64,000 nucleotides of DNA from Caldilineaceae bacterium. GTDB taxonomy: Bacteria > Chloroflexota > Anaerolineae > Caldilineales > Caldilineaceae. The notes under the pieces were generated by a model. The model was not told the origin of the DNA. It searched no databases and saw only the letters and a list, made by a program, of their open reading frames with translations. Shown piece by piece: positions 34,181 to 43,349 of this stretch. The first letter of the stretch is position 1. Each line of letters begins with the position of its first letter. The stretch is from NCBI GenBank assembly GCA_019637695.1, contig JAHBVG010000023.1, positions 19,240 through 83,239 of the forward strand, written 5' to 3'. A program made the position numbers and the translations under genes.

Positions 34181-34663
34181 TCATTCGCCAGCTTGAGCAA
34201 GCGCCGTTTGATAGACTCGGCTGCTCAGGCGAAACTCATTGGCAAGTAGTGCGTCCAGAAGCGGCTTCACGGCGTCAGTATGTCCACGTTGTTTGGCCAG
34301 AACCAATAATCCGGCCGTACCGATTACGGGGATGCCAAGTTGTCTGGCAAGGACTCTGGCTTTGATCTCATCCAGCAGTAGTCGCTTTGCCTGCTGCTCC
34401 TGGGCTAGAACGAGTGCTTCGGCTTCGCCCCGATCTAGCGTTGTGAGCAGATACTGCACTCGTCCTGGATCGGCGACTGCTTCCACGGTTAACCAGGATG
34501 CTTGTTGTAGTGTTTTGGAGCCAGATTGCCCGATGCCTTGTGTGACGACTTCCTGGTAGACTGCAGATGGAATGAGAATCGTCCCAAATAGCATGGGGAG
34601 AAGCTCAATCTGCCCAATTCGGCTCAACGCGATCAAGGGGCTGCTATTGGAGACAATCATCAT
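34181..34663 (-). CDS. PIN-domain toxin (DUF3368 type)
   Basis: The 160-residue product overlaps the end of its upstream partner by four bases. MMIVSNSSPLIALSRIGQIELL gives the first conserved Asp/Asn region of the PIN fold; here SNSSPL replaces the more common SDSSPL. LDRGEAEALVLAQE holds the central acidic pair (about 75-88), and LLLDEIKARVLARQLGIPVIGTAGLL the third acidic site. This pattern is that of the DUF3368 group of PIN-like toxins, usually RNases needing Mg2+ or Mn2+. The first metal ligand appears to be Asn, which may reduce activity. The pair is inserted in opposite orientation inside the Tad gene block. Confidence 0.8.
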   Translation of the reverse strand: MMIVSNSSPLIALSRIGQIELLPMLFGTILIPSAVYQEVVTQGIGQSGSKTLQQASWLTVEAVADPGRVQYLLTTLDRGEAEALVLAQEQQAKRLLLDEIKARVLARQLGIPVIGTAGLLVLAKQRGHTDAVKPLLDALLANEFRLSSRVYQTALAQAGE

Positions 34664-34971
34664 ACGCCGGCGTCTACGTCCAGTTGCGCAGCAAGTTCGT
34701 CGACCGCTCCGAACTCAGCCGCCAGTTCATCAGCGTCGAGATCGATCACAGGTACATTGTTGCGCGAGAGGAACGCCGTGAACTCCCAGAGGCTCATTCC
34801 CGCCAGCTTCGCTGCTTTGCCCAGAGAAAGCACATGATCCTGGTAGAACCGCATCGCTAATAGATGCAAGGACTGTTCAGCCAGAACTTCCCGATGCAGC
34901 CCCTGGGCCTGCAGAGAAAGGTAGACATCTTCAGGAACTGTTGTCTCAAATGTCACTGTCGGCGTCGCCAT
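34660..34971 (-). CDS. UPF0175-family antitoxin
   Basis: The start at 34971 follows AAGGAGG. The product (103 residues) begins with a strand (TVTFETTVPEDVYLSL). It continues with helices containing AEQSLHLLAMRFYQDHVLSLGKAAKLAGMSLWEFTAFLSRNNVPV, the conserved core of UPF0175 proteins. These act as DNA-binding antitoxins for DUF3368 PIN toxins. An acidic tail (DLDADELAAEF) follows. The four-base overlap with the toxin gene shows translational coupling. It probably represses its own promoter in the AT-rich stretch around 34975-35040. Confidence 0.8.
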   Translation of the reverse strand: MATPTVTFETTVPEDVYLSLQAQGLHREVLAEQSLHLLAMRFYQDHVLSLGKAAKLAGMSLWEFTAFLSRNNVPVIDLDADELAAEFGAVDELAAQLDVDAGV

Positions 34972-35053
34972 CTTCTTTACCTCCTTAGAGTCGAATGATC
35001 TAGCCCTATTATACATCGGCAGAGAAGCCTTGTTCAATCCACGTTTGTTCAGG

Positions 35054-36707
35054 ACAGCAGTTCTCAATTTGAAAAAGGCGGGGCAGTTGACGAGGTTGCG
35101 AGAACACGTACACCACAGCCTTGAACTAGGATCAGAGGTGGGAGGTGCGCCATGTTCAAGCGGTTATGACGAGGTTGCGAGGTATGGGAGCAATTTCCTG
35201 ACGATGCGCAAGGGCAATCACCAACTGTACGGTGAGCGTGCCTGCCTGGTGCCTTTGGCGTGTTTTTCACCCAATCGCCGTCGTTTTTGACATCAGCGAA
35301 ATGCGGGAGTGCGCCAGGGACGGGATAACGCCGAAGTCTCTTTGGGGTCAATTGCGATTCCGAGCGACAACGGGATCCGCAATTGCTTGACCCTGGCATG
35401 TAAGCGTAATGGGCGGATTGTACTGGGTGGTTGCCGACCTGGAAGCGCAAGGGCTGCTGGCCGACCATCATGGGTTTGCGCAGCAATGGCTCTGTGCGCT
35501 GGATGGGTGCAGTATTTCAGTTCCCATGCCATCCATTGCGACCACTGTACGCCGGCTCAACGGGGACAAGACGCTCTATACCCATAGCGTGATTGCACCG
35601 GTGCTGGTGGCACTGGACGACTATGTGATTAGCCTGGAACCTGAGTTCATCACGCCCCAAGATGGCGGCCCGACAAACAGCGCGCGCAGATAGCCAGGCT
35701 CGCCGCCCATGCACCGCTGGCTCGACCAGCGCGCACGCCGCTTACTGCCCACGGCAGCCTCACGGTGATGACCGATGATTTGCACAGTCACCAACCTGCT
35801 TGTGCCTGGTTGCGTGAGCATCTGTCACTTCATCATGGTCTGTCGGCCCGAATCGCACCCATTTCTCTACGAGCAAGTCGCCCGAGTTGACCAGGCTCAA
35901 GCTCATCCGTGAAATCGTCGCCACGCACTGGAACGGCAGGCAGCGGGAGCGCTGGACCTACCGCTTTGTCAATGATGTACTCCTGCGCAACAGTGCCCGA
36001 TGCATCCCCGTGGTGGTGTGAACTCATCATCGTGCGGTGAAGATACGCAAGCACAGGTGTACCCTGGCTTACCTTCATCACCGATCATCGCCCTCACCGA
36101 CCAAAGTGTGGCACTACATCGTGGCGTCAGGCCTGCCCGTTGGAAGACCGAACGAGAATCACAACACCCTCCAAGCATCATGGGTATCATCTCGAACACA
36201 ATTTCGTATGGTCAGCAGCACTTAGCCTCCCTGTTGCTCAGCCTCAACCTCTGGCTTTTCTCCTTCACACCGCACTGACCCTGACCGATGCACATACCTA
36301 CAGATTCGCCACACACACGCGGGCGCACGCAGAAACCTTCTTTGACATCCGCACAGCAGGCCCGCCTCTTTTACTCTACTTCGAGTCTGGTCTGCCCTGC
36401 TCGCCTTCATGTTCCACGGTCTCGAACTCCCGACCGCTCGCCTTGACCAAAGTGCTTGCCCCTCACCACTCCCACAACCCAACTGAACCCCACTAACTGC
36501 CACCTCTGTGCTTGCCCGTGTCAGCGCGCTCAAAGCCACCTTCATGCTGACAAACTACGACCAGCAGGCTCTGCTCACTGCCCCTGGCAACGATTTTATC
36601 CTCCTTGCACCACTCCGCGTCGCACCCACTCTCGCTCCCCCTCACCCCCGTCAGCCCATCCCTCTACACTCAGCACTTCTCAATCTCCCCAAATTGAGAA
36701 CTGCTGT
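35054..36707 (+). mobile_element. Degenerate insertion sequence with 18-bp terminal inverted repeats
   Basis: ACAGCAGTTCTCAATTTG at 35054-35071 is repeated in inverted form at 36690-36707. Both ends are flanked by the direct repeat GTTCAGG (35047-35053 and 36708-36714), so the boundaries and the 7-bp target duplication are exact. The 1654-bp element contains one transposase gene broken by several frameshifts. Its last 260 bases (about 36441-36690) are pyrimidine-rich and contain no gene. It inserted between the toxin-antitoxin pair and cpaF, splitting the Tad gene block. Confidence 0.85.
35300..36440 (+). pseudogene. DDE transposase, multiple frameshifts
   Basis: Transposase-like segments appear in turn in different frames. 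They include LWGQLRFRATTG and DHHGFAQQWLCALDG (about 35340-35510), YFSSHAIHCDHC (frame shifted, about 35514-35550), LYTHSVIAPVLVALDDYVISLEPEFITPQDGG (about 35575-35670), FIMVCRPESHPFLYEQVARVD (about 35830-35890) and RQRERWTYRFVNDVLLRN (about 35938-35990). Near the end are GYHLEHNF, LAFLLHTALTLTDAH and TFFDIRTAG (about 36175-36355). Together these match a DDE-type transposase of the kind ending in KGYHLEHNFGHGKQHL. At least five frame changes and internal stops make it non-functional. The IS family is not assigned. Confidence 0.75.
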
Positions 36708-36775
36708 GTTCAGGATGCCGGACAGGGGAGGATTCTGAGCATACGAAAGCCTGACAATCGAAAGGAGTATCAATC

Positions 36776-38008
36776 ATGTCCTGGACACAATTTCGCACCC
36801 AACTGACGGGCGAACAACTCGCCATCGTCATCGACCAGACTACCCGCGACCTTTCCGGCTTGCCGCCGGCGACATTGCGCAACCGGCAGGCGTTGAGCGG
36901 GGAGGCGGAACGACGGCTGCGCTCGGTGTTGCGGCGGCTGGGCTACCCGCTGCCCGACGGTAACCAGTTACAGGCGTTGCACGCCCAGGTGCTGGCGAAG
37001 GTGGGCGGTCTAGGCTTCCTCGACGCGCTGCTGCCACCCGCCAGCTTCGCCTACACCGACCTGCTCGTCAACGGCGACGGCAGCGTGTGGGGACGGCGCA
37101 AGGGACAGATGCACTTTGATCCTCTGGATCTGCATCCCGCGCCCGAAGAGGTGTGGCGGGCGGTGGAAGCCCTGCTCAGTCCGCAGGGACGCGCCTGTAC
37201 CGAAGCCACGCCCAGCGTTGACGCCAAGCTGCCGCGTGACAAGACCCTCGGCTTCGGCGGCGCCCGCGTCAAGGTGCTCCACCCCGGCATCTGTGCCGGG
37301 GACGGCTACCCGTCGCTGGCCCTGCGCCTCTACGAACCGGAACCGGTGCCGCCTGACCAGATCGTGGTGTGGAACGTCCTGCCCCAGGCAGTGATGGAGG
37401 GGCTGCTGACGGCCATCGGCAGGCGGCTACGCGTGATGGTCGTAGGCGGCACCGCCACGGGCAAGACCACACTGCTCAGCGCCCTCTGTCACGGCATCCC
37501 GCGACAGAGCCGCATCGTCAAGGTGGAGGACCCGGAGGAGATCTGGCTGCCCCATCCCAACGTCACCACGCTGGAGGCGCGGCCCGCCCCGCCCGGCTCG
37601 GACGTGCCTTCCTACACCGTCTCGGATGGCGTAGACGACGCCATGCGCCTGGCCCCCACCCACGTGATCGTAGGCGAAGTGCGTACCGGCACCGCCGCCC
37701 TTTCACTCTTCCGAGCGCTGATGAGTGACCACGCCGGTCTCACCACCTTCCACGCCGAGGGACCGGAGGAGGCTGTCTTTCGCCTGGGCGTGATCCTCTT
37801 TGCTGATGCCGGCGTGCGTTTCGAAGCCGCCAAGGGACTCTTTGCCCAGGCTATCGACCTCGTCGTGCAAGTCGGCTGGCAGGAAAACGGGCGTCGGGCG
37901 CTGGGGGTGTGGGAGGTGGCTGAGATGAGCGGCGGCAACGTCATCTTCCAGAGTTTGTGGACGCCGGGCGAGAACGGCATGAAAGAGCCGCAACGGAAAC
38001 GACGATGA
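36776..38008 (+). CDS. cpaF: CpaF/TadA-type pilus assembly ATPase
   Basis: The 410-residue gene starts after AAAGGAG. The N-terminal domain contains LLVNGDGSVWGRRKG (about 92-106). The motor domain has Walker A GGTATGKTT (about 224-232), the Asp-box region VKVEDPEEIWLPHPN (about 249-263), Walker B THVIVGEVRTG (about 296-306) and the His box LTTFHAEGPEEAVFRL (about 322-337). These are the marks of the secretion ATPases of Tad pili and type II/IV systems. It powers pilus assembly, and in CpaF systems retraction too, at the cytoplasmic face. It forms a run with tadB, tadC and cpaA. The insertion sequence ends 68 bases upstream, so expression may now depend on sequences near 36715-36775. Confidence 0.9.
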   Translation: MSWTQFRTQLTGEQLAIVIDQTTRDLSGLPPATLRNRQALSGEAERRLRSVLRRLGYPLPDGNQLQALHAQVLAKVGGLGFLDALLPPASFAYTDLLVNGDGSVWGRRKGQMHFDPLDLHPAPEEVWRAVEALLSPQGRACTEATPSVDAKLPRDKTLGFGGARVKVLHPGICAGDGYPSLALRLYEPEPVPPDQIVVWNVLPQAVMEGLLTAIGRRLRVMVVGGTATGKTTLLSALCHGIPRQSRIVKVEDPEEIWLPHPNVTTLEARPAPPGSDVPSYTVSDGVDDAMRLAPTHVIVGEVRTGTAALSLFRALMSDHAGLTTFHAEGPEEAVFRLGVILFADAGVRFEAAKGLFAQAIDLVVQVGWQENGRRALGVWEVAEMSGGNVIFQSLWTPGENGMKEPQRKRR

Positions 38009-38092
38009 AACGGTGAAGGGAGATTGTGATACGCCAATCTCACCCGTTCACCCCCTCACCCCTTCACCTGCTCACGATTGAAAGGAGTCACT

Positions 38093-39004
38093 GTGGAACA
38101 ACAGATTCTCATCCTCTCTGCCGCCGGGACCGCTGCATTTGCCATCTATCTCGCTATCCGTCACCTGCGTCTCAATCTAGGCCCCGCACCGGCGCGGGCG
38201 TTGACAGAGTATCTGGATGTTCTGGGGCCGGAATCCGCCCTTGAGCAACCGTCGGTGGACCGGGAGCGGGTGATCCTGGCATCGCTGGGGCTGCCGCCTA
38301 GGCCAGGGCTGCTCACGGCGATCAAGGTCACGGCTGCTGTTATGCCTGCTCTGCTGCTTCTGCTGTTAGGGATTCCGGTGGTCCCTGCTGCTGGAGCGGG
38401 GGCGTTGGTGGGGATGCTGACCCACGCATGGCTGGAGGGGCGCTGGCGCAGATTTCGGGTGAGACTGGAGAGCGAACTGCCCACCTTCGTTAGCCGTCTG
38501 GCCTCCACGCTGCTGGTGACGGGATCGCCACTGCTGGCGCTGGAGGAGGTGACCAACACCCTGGCCGACCAATCGCCGCTGCGGGCGTGGATGGAACGAT
38601 TGGTGGCAGGCATCCGCACAGGTGGCCAACGGCATATTGAGGACACACGCGCCGAAGCGGCTGCCCTTTCGCCTTCGCTGGCGCTGGTGGTCTTCGAGTT
38701 AGGGCGCTTTTTCGAGACCGGCGGCAGTGGCTTCACCAAGGCATTCGCCACCACCGCCGAGGAACTCTCCGCCATCTTAGAGGCCAGGGCCGTCTCCGGC
38801 AGCAAGGCCGAGAGCGCCCGTAGCGCCGTGCACACCATGCTTGCCATTATGGGCGTGATTTTGCTGCTCATGCTCTCCTCGCCGGTGCAGCGGGCAGGCT
38901 TTGCCCATCCAGTCGCGCAACTGGTCACGGCAGTCAGTCTGGCAGCAATGGCATATGGGTATCTGTTTCTGAACGGCATGATCGATGACGCGCTGGAAGG
39001 ATAA
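38093..39004 (+). CDS. tadB: TadB-type pilus inner-membrane protein
   Basis: The start is a GTG at 38093 with AAAGGAG five bases upstream; the longer frame from 38078 is rejected. The 303-residue product has hydrophobic segments at about 8-25, 83-122 and a C-terminal pair (about 247-290). A cytoplasmic type II secretion F-like domain (about 130-235) has ELPTFVSRLASTLLVTGSPLLALEEV and FFETGGSGF. TadB and TadC form the membrane platform on which the CpaF ATPase acts. It shares the LNLGPAPARALTEYL motif with the next gene, so the two are paralogous partners. Confidence 0.85.
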   Translation: MEQQILILSAAGTAAFAIYLAIRHLRLNLGPAPARALTEYLDVLGPESALEQPSVDRERVILASLGLPPRPGLLTAIKVTAAVMPALLLLLLGIPVVPAAGAGALVGMLTHAWLEGRWRRFRVRLESELPTFVSRLASTLLVTGSPLLALEEVTNTLADQSPLRAWMERLVAGIRTGGQRHIEDTRAEAAALSPSLALVVFELGRFFETGGSGFTKAFATTAEELSAILEARAVSGSKAESARSAVHTMLAIMGVILLLMLSSPVQRAGFAHPVAQLVTAVSLAAMAYGYLFLNGMIDDALEG

Positions 39005-39053
39005 GACGACGACTCTACCGCATTATCCTATCGTTTGAAAATGGAGAACCAGA

Positions 39054-39959
39054 ATGAACCTACCTGAACTGAATACTCTACTGTCTGCTCTGCCCGTACA
39101 GCACATCCTCATCCTCCTTGCGGCCCTGTCCGCTGCGCTGTTGGTTGCCTCGCTGGCTTCGCGCCTGACGGTGAATCTGGGTCCGGCGCCAGCGCAAGCA
39201 CTGTCGGAGTATGTAGGGGCGAAGCAAGAGACAGACTCTGTAGAACGTCTGGGCGCCTGGCTGTTACGACGCCTGCCGGCGCTGCGCTCCCTGGGCAACA
39301 TTGAACAGAACCGGCGCTGGTTGGATCTGATGGGACAGTCACCATCCCATGCCGCCACGCTGGGGCTTGCCATTTTGCTTAGCACGGCTGGTGCGCTGAT
39401 TCCTGTTCTCAGCGGAATTCCCATCGCCGGCAGCCTTGCTCTCGTGGGTGCTGTGTATCCGTTCGTGCGTCTGCGCAGCCGGGCCAACAAAGTACGCCGA
39501 CAGGTGGAGCGGGCACTACCCGAACTCACTGCGCTGATGGCAGCGGAGATGGCGGCGGGCAACCCGCCCGACAAGGCGCTGGAACGCGCTGCCGAGTGGG
39601 GCGGTCCCCTGGCGGCGCTGGTAGCGGGGGCTGTGGCGCAAGGACGCGCCGTGGGTCGTCCCCTCTTTGGGCGTGGCAATCTGCCGGGCGTGTTATTGGA
39701 GGTGGTGGACGGCTACGGGCTGCCCAGCCTGCGCGCCTTCGCCTCCCAGGTGGACCTGGCTGCGCGCAAGGGAGCCGCCGGTCCCGATCTCATGGAGTCG
39801 CTAGCGCGCATGCTCGTACTCGAATACAAGGAGCGGGCGCTGCGCGAAGCCGAGAAACTGGACAGCCGCCTGGCCGTGCCTACGGTGCTCTTCTTCTTCC
39901 TGCCCTTTCTGTTCTTGATTCTGACGCCGCTGATGATGCCGGTGCTGGACCTGCTTTGA
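39054..39959 (+). CDS. tadC: TadC-type pilus inner-membrane protein
   Basis: The 301-residue gene starts 49 bases after tadB, preceded by GGAGAAC. It shows the same plan: an N-terminal membrane segment (about 13-35), the shared LNLGPAPAQALSEYV motif, two central segments (about 95-140), a cytoplasmic helical domain with LPELTALMAAEMAAGNPPDKALERAAEWGG, and a C-terminal segment ending FFFLPFLFLILTPLMMPVLDLL. The pattern fits the second T2SSF-type platform protein of Tad pili. Co-transcription with cpaF and tadB is likely, given the short gaps. Confidence 0.85.
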   Translation: MNLPELNTLLSALPVQHILILLAALSAALLVASLASRLTVNLGPAPAQALSEYVGAKQETDSVERLGAWLLRRLPALRSLGNIEQNRRWLDLMGQSPSHAATLGLAILLSTAGALIPVLSGIPIAGSLALVGAVYPFVRLRSRANKVRRQVERALPELTALMAAEMAAGNPPDKALERAAEWGGPLAALVAGAVAQGRAVGRPLFGRGNLPGVLLEVVDGYGLPSLRAFASQVDLAARKGAAGPDLMESLARMLVLEYKERALREAEKLDSRLAVPTVLFFFLPFLFLILTPLMMPVLDLL

Positions 39960-40035
39960 GAGGGTGAGAGGATGACCACTGACCGCTGCGGTCAGTGGTC
40001 ATCTCGCCGCTTCGCTGCACACATCGAGGTCATCT

Positions 40036-40464
40036 ATGTTCACATCGCAGACGCTCACACCGCTGCTCCCCCTCATGCTCGTCCTCTGGCTGCTACCCTG
40101 CGCCATCCAGGACTATCGCCATCGCCGTGTGGCTAATGTGTTGACCGTCCCGGCCTTCTTCGCCGCCTGGCCACTGGCGCTCTGGCTGGGCGATGGGGAC
40201 CGGCTCATGTTCACCCTGGCGGTCTTCGCCGGATGCTGGTTCGCCTGGCAGATGGGCGGCATGGGCGCTGCCGACGGCAAAATGGCAACACTCATCGCCG
40301 CCGTCAGCCCGCCTGCGCTGGGGATGGGAGGGTTGATGCTGGCGCTGGGATTTGTAGGCATGCGTCTGTGGAAAGGAAAGAGCGCCTCCCTGCCCGCCGG
40401 GATCGCCTTCTATGCCGGGGCCGTTGAGATGGCGTTGTTCACAGTCACCGGGATAGGTACTTAA
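40036..40464 (+). CDS. cpaA: CpaA/TadV-type prepilin peptidase
   Basis: The 142-residue product is the short (A24, leaderless) form of type IV prepilin peptidase with four or five membrane segments. The first catalytic Asp is in LPCAIQDYRHRRVANVLTVP (about 20-39) and the second in GGMGAADGKMATLIA (about 74-88), a variant of the usual GGGDxKL box. It should cut the leader of Flp pilins at the inner face of the membrane. No pilin gene is visible in the window, so the substrate is encoded elsewhere or has been lost. It is the last recognised gene of the Tad block. Confidence 0.85.
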   Translation: MFTSQTLTPLLPLMLVLWLLPCAIQDYRHRRVANVLTVPAFFAAWPLALWLGDGDRLMFTLAVFAGCWFAWQMGGMGAADGKMATLIAAVSPPALGMGGLMLALGFVGMRLWKGKSASLPAGIAFYAGAVEMALFTVTGIGT

Positions 40465-40881
40465 ATTTGAATCTGCTCACCCCATCTCTCGTCAACCAAT
40501 ATAGGAGTAGCTAATTAGGTTATAGCTGATCACTGTAGTATCAAACGTCCGTGACATTTCGATTGATGATAGCTGTCTTGCTAGAATCACTTCTACCAAC
40601 CAGCAGAACCGGGCGGTAGTACTGTCCCTGTGCCGCCAGCGATCAATTGTTTGATGATAGTTTGCAAGGAATGGTGCATGGAGTCTCTCGATCAGCCGCC
40701 AACGAGCAGGGGCGAAGAAGGAGGCATTGTGAGGATGCTCGTTCATGTATGATGTAACACTGGCGTACAGATTACCGAAAAGTGGATGGTGCTATAACCA
40801 GAGTTGCACGATTTGGGAAGCCATCCTATTCTGACCCTATCTGGGTTTTTTTAAACACTTCAGCTATAGGTCAACAAGGTT
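40465..40881. other. Gene-poor, AT-richer stretch after the Tad block
   Basis: These 417 bases hold no frame with coding character; a minus-strand 84-codon frame (40492-40746) has no ribosome binding site and no family features. Composition is visibly richer in A and T than on either side. It may contain the old right junction of the integrated element, but no tRNA-Lys core repeat was found here. Confidence 0.4.
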
Positions 40882-41478
40882 ATGCAAAAAAGAACACAAT
40901 ACCACATACCACTCCGTCTTGGGATACTGCTCATTGTCCTTCTGTTGTCTGCCGGTGTGATTATAGGGATTGTGGGAACGACAGGCATGACAATCACGCT
41001 GTTGATCGCCCTGCTGCTCCCGCTTGTCTGGCCGAGCCAGTTTGGCTCCTGGCCTGGACTATTGATCTTATTGGGATTGCTGTGGCAACCTGTTTTTCTG
41101 CTTTCTCCCACCCTGCCTCCCACCTGGGCAGCCCTATCGCTCTGGATCATGTTGCTGGCCTGTGTAATCTCTCCGGTGGCTCTGGGTATCTTTTTGTGGC
41201 GGTGGCAGACTGCTCCCTACGTGGCGCTGGCAGGCTATGCGCTCTTTCCGCTGGTATTTACGCTGTTGCTCAACCGTCTGGGCAATCCATTGGAACTTGC
41301 GGGGTCTGAGGGAGATTTGGTGGGAGCAATTACGTGGCTTGCGGGAATGTGGTATCCCATGTGGGGATTGTGCCTGGGAGGGATAGCCCTGCCGCTGGGA
41401 CTGATCGTGCTGCTGCTAAGAGAAGCGCGTGGTGCTGTGCTTTCGACGGTCAGTACGCCGCCTGAAGCCAGGGAGTGA
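40882..41478 (+). CDS. Polytopic membrane protein, unknown
   Basis: The 198-residue frame begins after AAGG at short spacing. It has five or six hydrophobic segments (about 12-32, 37-50, 56-75, 84-107, 112-128 and 150-177) with short loops. No catalytic motif or family was recognised. Its last 29 bases overlap the 3' end of the convergent M48 protease gene, so the two mRNAs are antisense to each other there. Being the first gene right of the Tad block, it may belong with the protease/sigma group by location only. Confidence 0.7.
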   Translation: MQKRTQYHIPLRLGILLIVLLLSAGVIIGIVGTTGMTITLLIALLLPLVWPSQFGSWPGLLILLGLLWQPVFLLSPTLPPTWAALSLWIMLLACVISPVALGIFLWRWQTAPYVALAGYALFPLVFTLLLNRLGNPLELAGSEGDLVGAITWLAGMWYPMWGLCLGGIALPLGLIVLLLREARGAVLSTVSTPPEARE

Positions 41479-43306
41479 GCGGCTTTCCACAGTGGGGGCA
41501 GGCACGGCCAGGGGCAAAGGGATCGGGAACGGTTTCGTCACAGGTGGGACAACGCCGGGCGTAGCGTTTGTGCAGCCAGAGGCCAGCGGTTAGAACGGCC
41601 AAAGCCACACCCCAGGCCACGCCAATCTGTACCCAAAGCCACGGATCCGCTGCGAAGATCCACGGAAAAGCCAACACGTTGAGCAGCGGCACAGCCCCAA
41701 ACCAGAGCAACAGCGCCAACCCCAGGCTAATACCCCAGAACAGGACCTGCGGTCTCTGCCTTAGCAAGGGGAGTGTATACCATGTGAGCATCTGACGCTT
41801 GAAAAAAACGTCCACCAGCAGAAAGAGGACGAGTAAGAGCGGCAGCCCCACTACCATCAAAAACAACGATCCGGGGATGATCTGCCCCATATACTGGGAA
41901 AACAGGAGATCAACGTTAACATTTTCGCCTGGGGACATCATGACTATAGCGTAAAACGTAGCGTTGAGCCAGAGATCCATCTGTCCCGGAGTCTGGGTCA
42001 ACGCAATCGCCGCCAGCCCCACCCCCAACAGCAGTGCCGCGCCGTTGAAGATCACCATGTAGATCCCCGCCGCTGGGGCCAGGACGCGCAGCACCACCCG
42101 CCATGATGGCAACGCCACCACCACCAGCGGCGTCAGTCCCACTGCCAGCACTGTAAAGCCAAAGCCCGTCACAATCTCACTGCCAATGCCACGTAGACCA
42201 GGCGCAAAGGTGGACGTGAGCAGCAAGTGTAGCAAGAGCACGGCGAAGCCAGCTCTCATGCCCACCTGCCTGCTTGTCCCCAGCACCGTTTCAGGGCGAT
42301 TCACTGCGCGCTGGCGGACCGGTCCTGAAAGAAACGGTTCGGGCAGATGCAGGGCTTTCTTCAATCGCACTAAAGCAGACTGCCACAGGCGTGTAAGTCC
42401 TGTAGATGATTTCGGTTGTTCAGATATAAAGAATTGGTAAGAAAATGCCCGGAGGAGTTGTCGTCTTTCGCCACGCCAACTTGCCACCCGCGCATCGCAG
42501 TAGACTTCACGTACCTGCAAAAGCTGATTCCATGTCACCACAAACAGGATCACTGCGCCGAGGATCAGCGGCCAGGTAGCTGCGCCCACCATCCCTATGT
42601 AGACGATCACCTCGGCGGGGGACCAGGCCCGAGGCGATTGCAGAAACATCACAACATCACTGGGCACCTGTTCCAACAGCAGGGTCGGGATTAACTGCGT
42701 CCAATCTGGGAAGGCGGCGAGCAGTTCAGTATAGAGGAAGGGTGTCCAGATCAGGCCAAACCAGATAGCAAAGAGCGAAATGATGGACATCTTCAAGAAG
42801 CTGCGGGCAAAACAGGTGAGCCAGACATCTCCATTGGCAAAGTGTGCCAATTCATGTTGCAGCACCACACTTATCATTTCTCGCTGACGAGGATCCGCGT
42901 CAGCCGCCAACATAGACGGCGGCAAGGCCAGATAACGCTGCCGCCAGGTGCCAAAGGCGTGAGGGTTGGGTAAAGCACTTCGGGAGATCAATGGCAGTGG
43001 CAGATGTCTCATTCCCACTGCTGTGCCCACCGCCACTACTCGTTCAGTCAAATTGTTCTCGTCAGCAAGCGATATCTCCGGCAGGTCATACTGGCTGCGC
43101 AACCGATCTGGACGCTGCAAAAAGTCCCACAGGGTGAGGCAGAAAATGAGGAGGGGCAGGAAAGGCCAGGGCAGAAATGGACAGGCACTGCGTACAATTG
43201 GCAGCCCCAACACTACCAGGATCACGCCGAACAGCAACGTCGTCTGGTTAGGCAGTGCAAATAGATTGAGGCGAAACCCTGGTTGTGGTGTCGGTTCAGA
43301 GGACAT
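41450..43306 (-). CDS. M48-like membrane metalloprotease with zinc ribbon
   Basis: The 618-residue protein has about ten membrane segments. Two N-terminal segments are followed by LQHELAHFANGD (HELAH at about 150), the HExxH zinc site of the M48/HtpX-like gluzincins. VREVYCDARVA (about 265-275) supplies the third ligand Glu and following Asp. Further hydrophobic segments follow. The C-terminus carries CPTCDETVPDPFAPGRACPHC (about 588-608), a four-Cys zinc ribbon. M48 proteases of this kind cut membrane or exported proteins. The gene lies downstream of an anti-sigma and sigma pair, so it may take part in envelope signalling. It is longer than HtpX (about 290 residues) because of the extra membrane half. 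Confidence 0.8.
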   Translation of the reverse strand: MSSEPTPQPGFRLNLFALPNQTTLLFGVILVVLGLPIVRSACPFLPWPFLPLLIFCLTLWDFLQRPDRLRSQYDLPEISLADENNLTERVVAVGTAVGMRHLPLPLISRSALPNPHAFGTWRQRYLALPPSMLAADADPRQREMISVVLQHELAHFANGDVWLTCFARSFLKMSIISLFAIWFGLIWTPFLYTELLAAFPDWTQLIPTLLLEQVPSDVVMFLQSPRAWSPAEVIVYIGMVGAATWPLILGAVILFVVTWNQLLQVREVYCDARVASWRGERRQLLRAFSYQFFISEQPKSSTGLTRLWQSALVRLKKALHLPEPFLSGPVRQRAVNRPETVLGTSRQVGMRAGFAVLLLHLLLTSTFAPGLRGIGSEIVTGFGFTVLAVGLTPLVVVALPSWRVVLRVLAPAAGIYMVIFNGAALLLGVGLAAIALTQTPGQMDLWLNATFYAIVMMSPGENVNVDLLFSQYMGQIIPGSLFLMVVGLPLLLVLFLLVDVFFKRQMLTWYTLPLLRQRPQVLFWGISLGLALLLWFGAVPLLNVLAFPWIFAADPWLWVQIGVAWGVALAVLTAGLWLHKRYARRCPTCDETVPDPFAPGRACPHCGKPLTPWLQAAY

Positions 43307-43327
43307 GGCACGCTACTCCACCATATT

Positions 43328-43349
43328 GTAGAGTGGCACTCTTCACTAC
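43328..43349. repeat. Dispersed palindrome, copy 2 (degenerate)
   Basis: It reads GTAGAGTGGCACTCT followed by TCACTAC. The core AGAGTGGCACTCT is palindromic and the outer GTAG/CTAC ends match the family, with mismatches between. It lies between the anti-sigma stop and the protease start. Confidence 0.5.

Noticed and set aside
35409..35693. Stand-alone gene of 94 codons
   Set aside because: Its sequence is the middle of a transposase whose remaining parts lie in other frames inside a bounded IS.
40492..40746. 84-codon minus-strand frame in the AT-richer gap
   Set aside because: Composition is like non-coding DNA, with no start signal or family resemblance.
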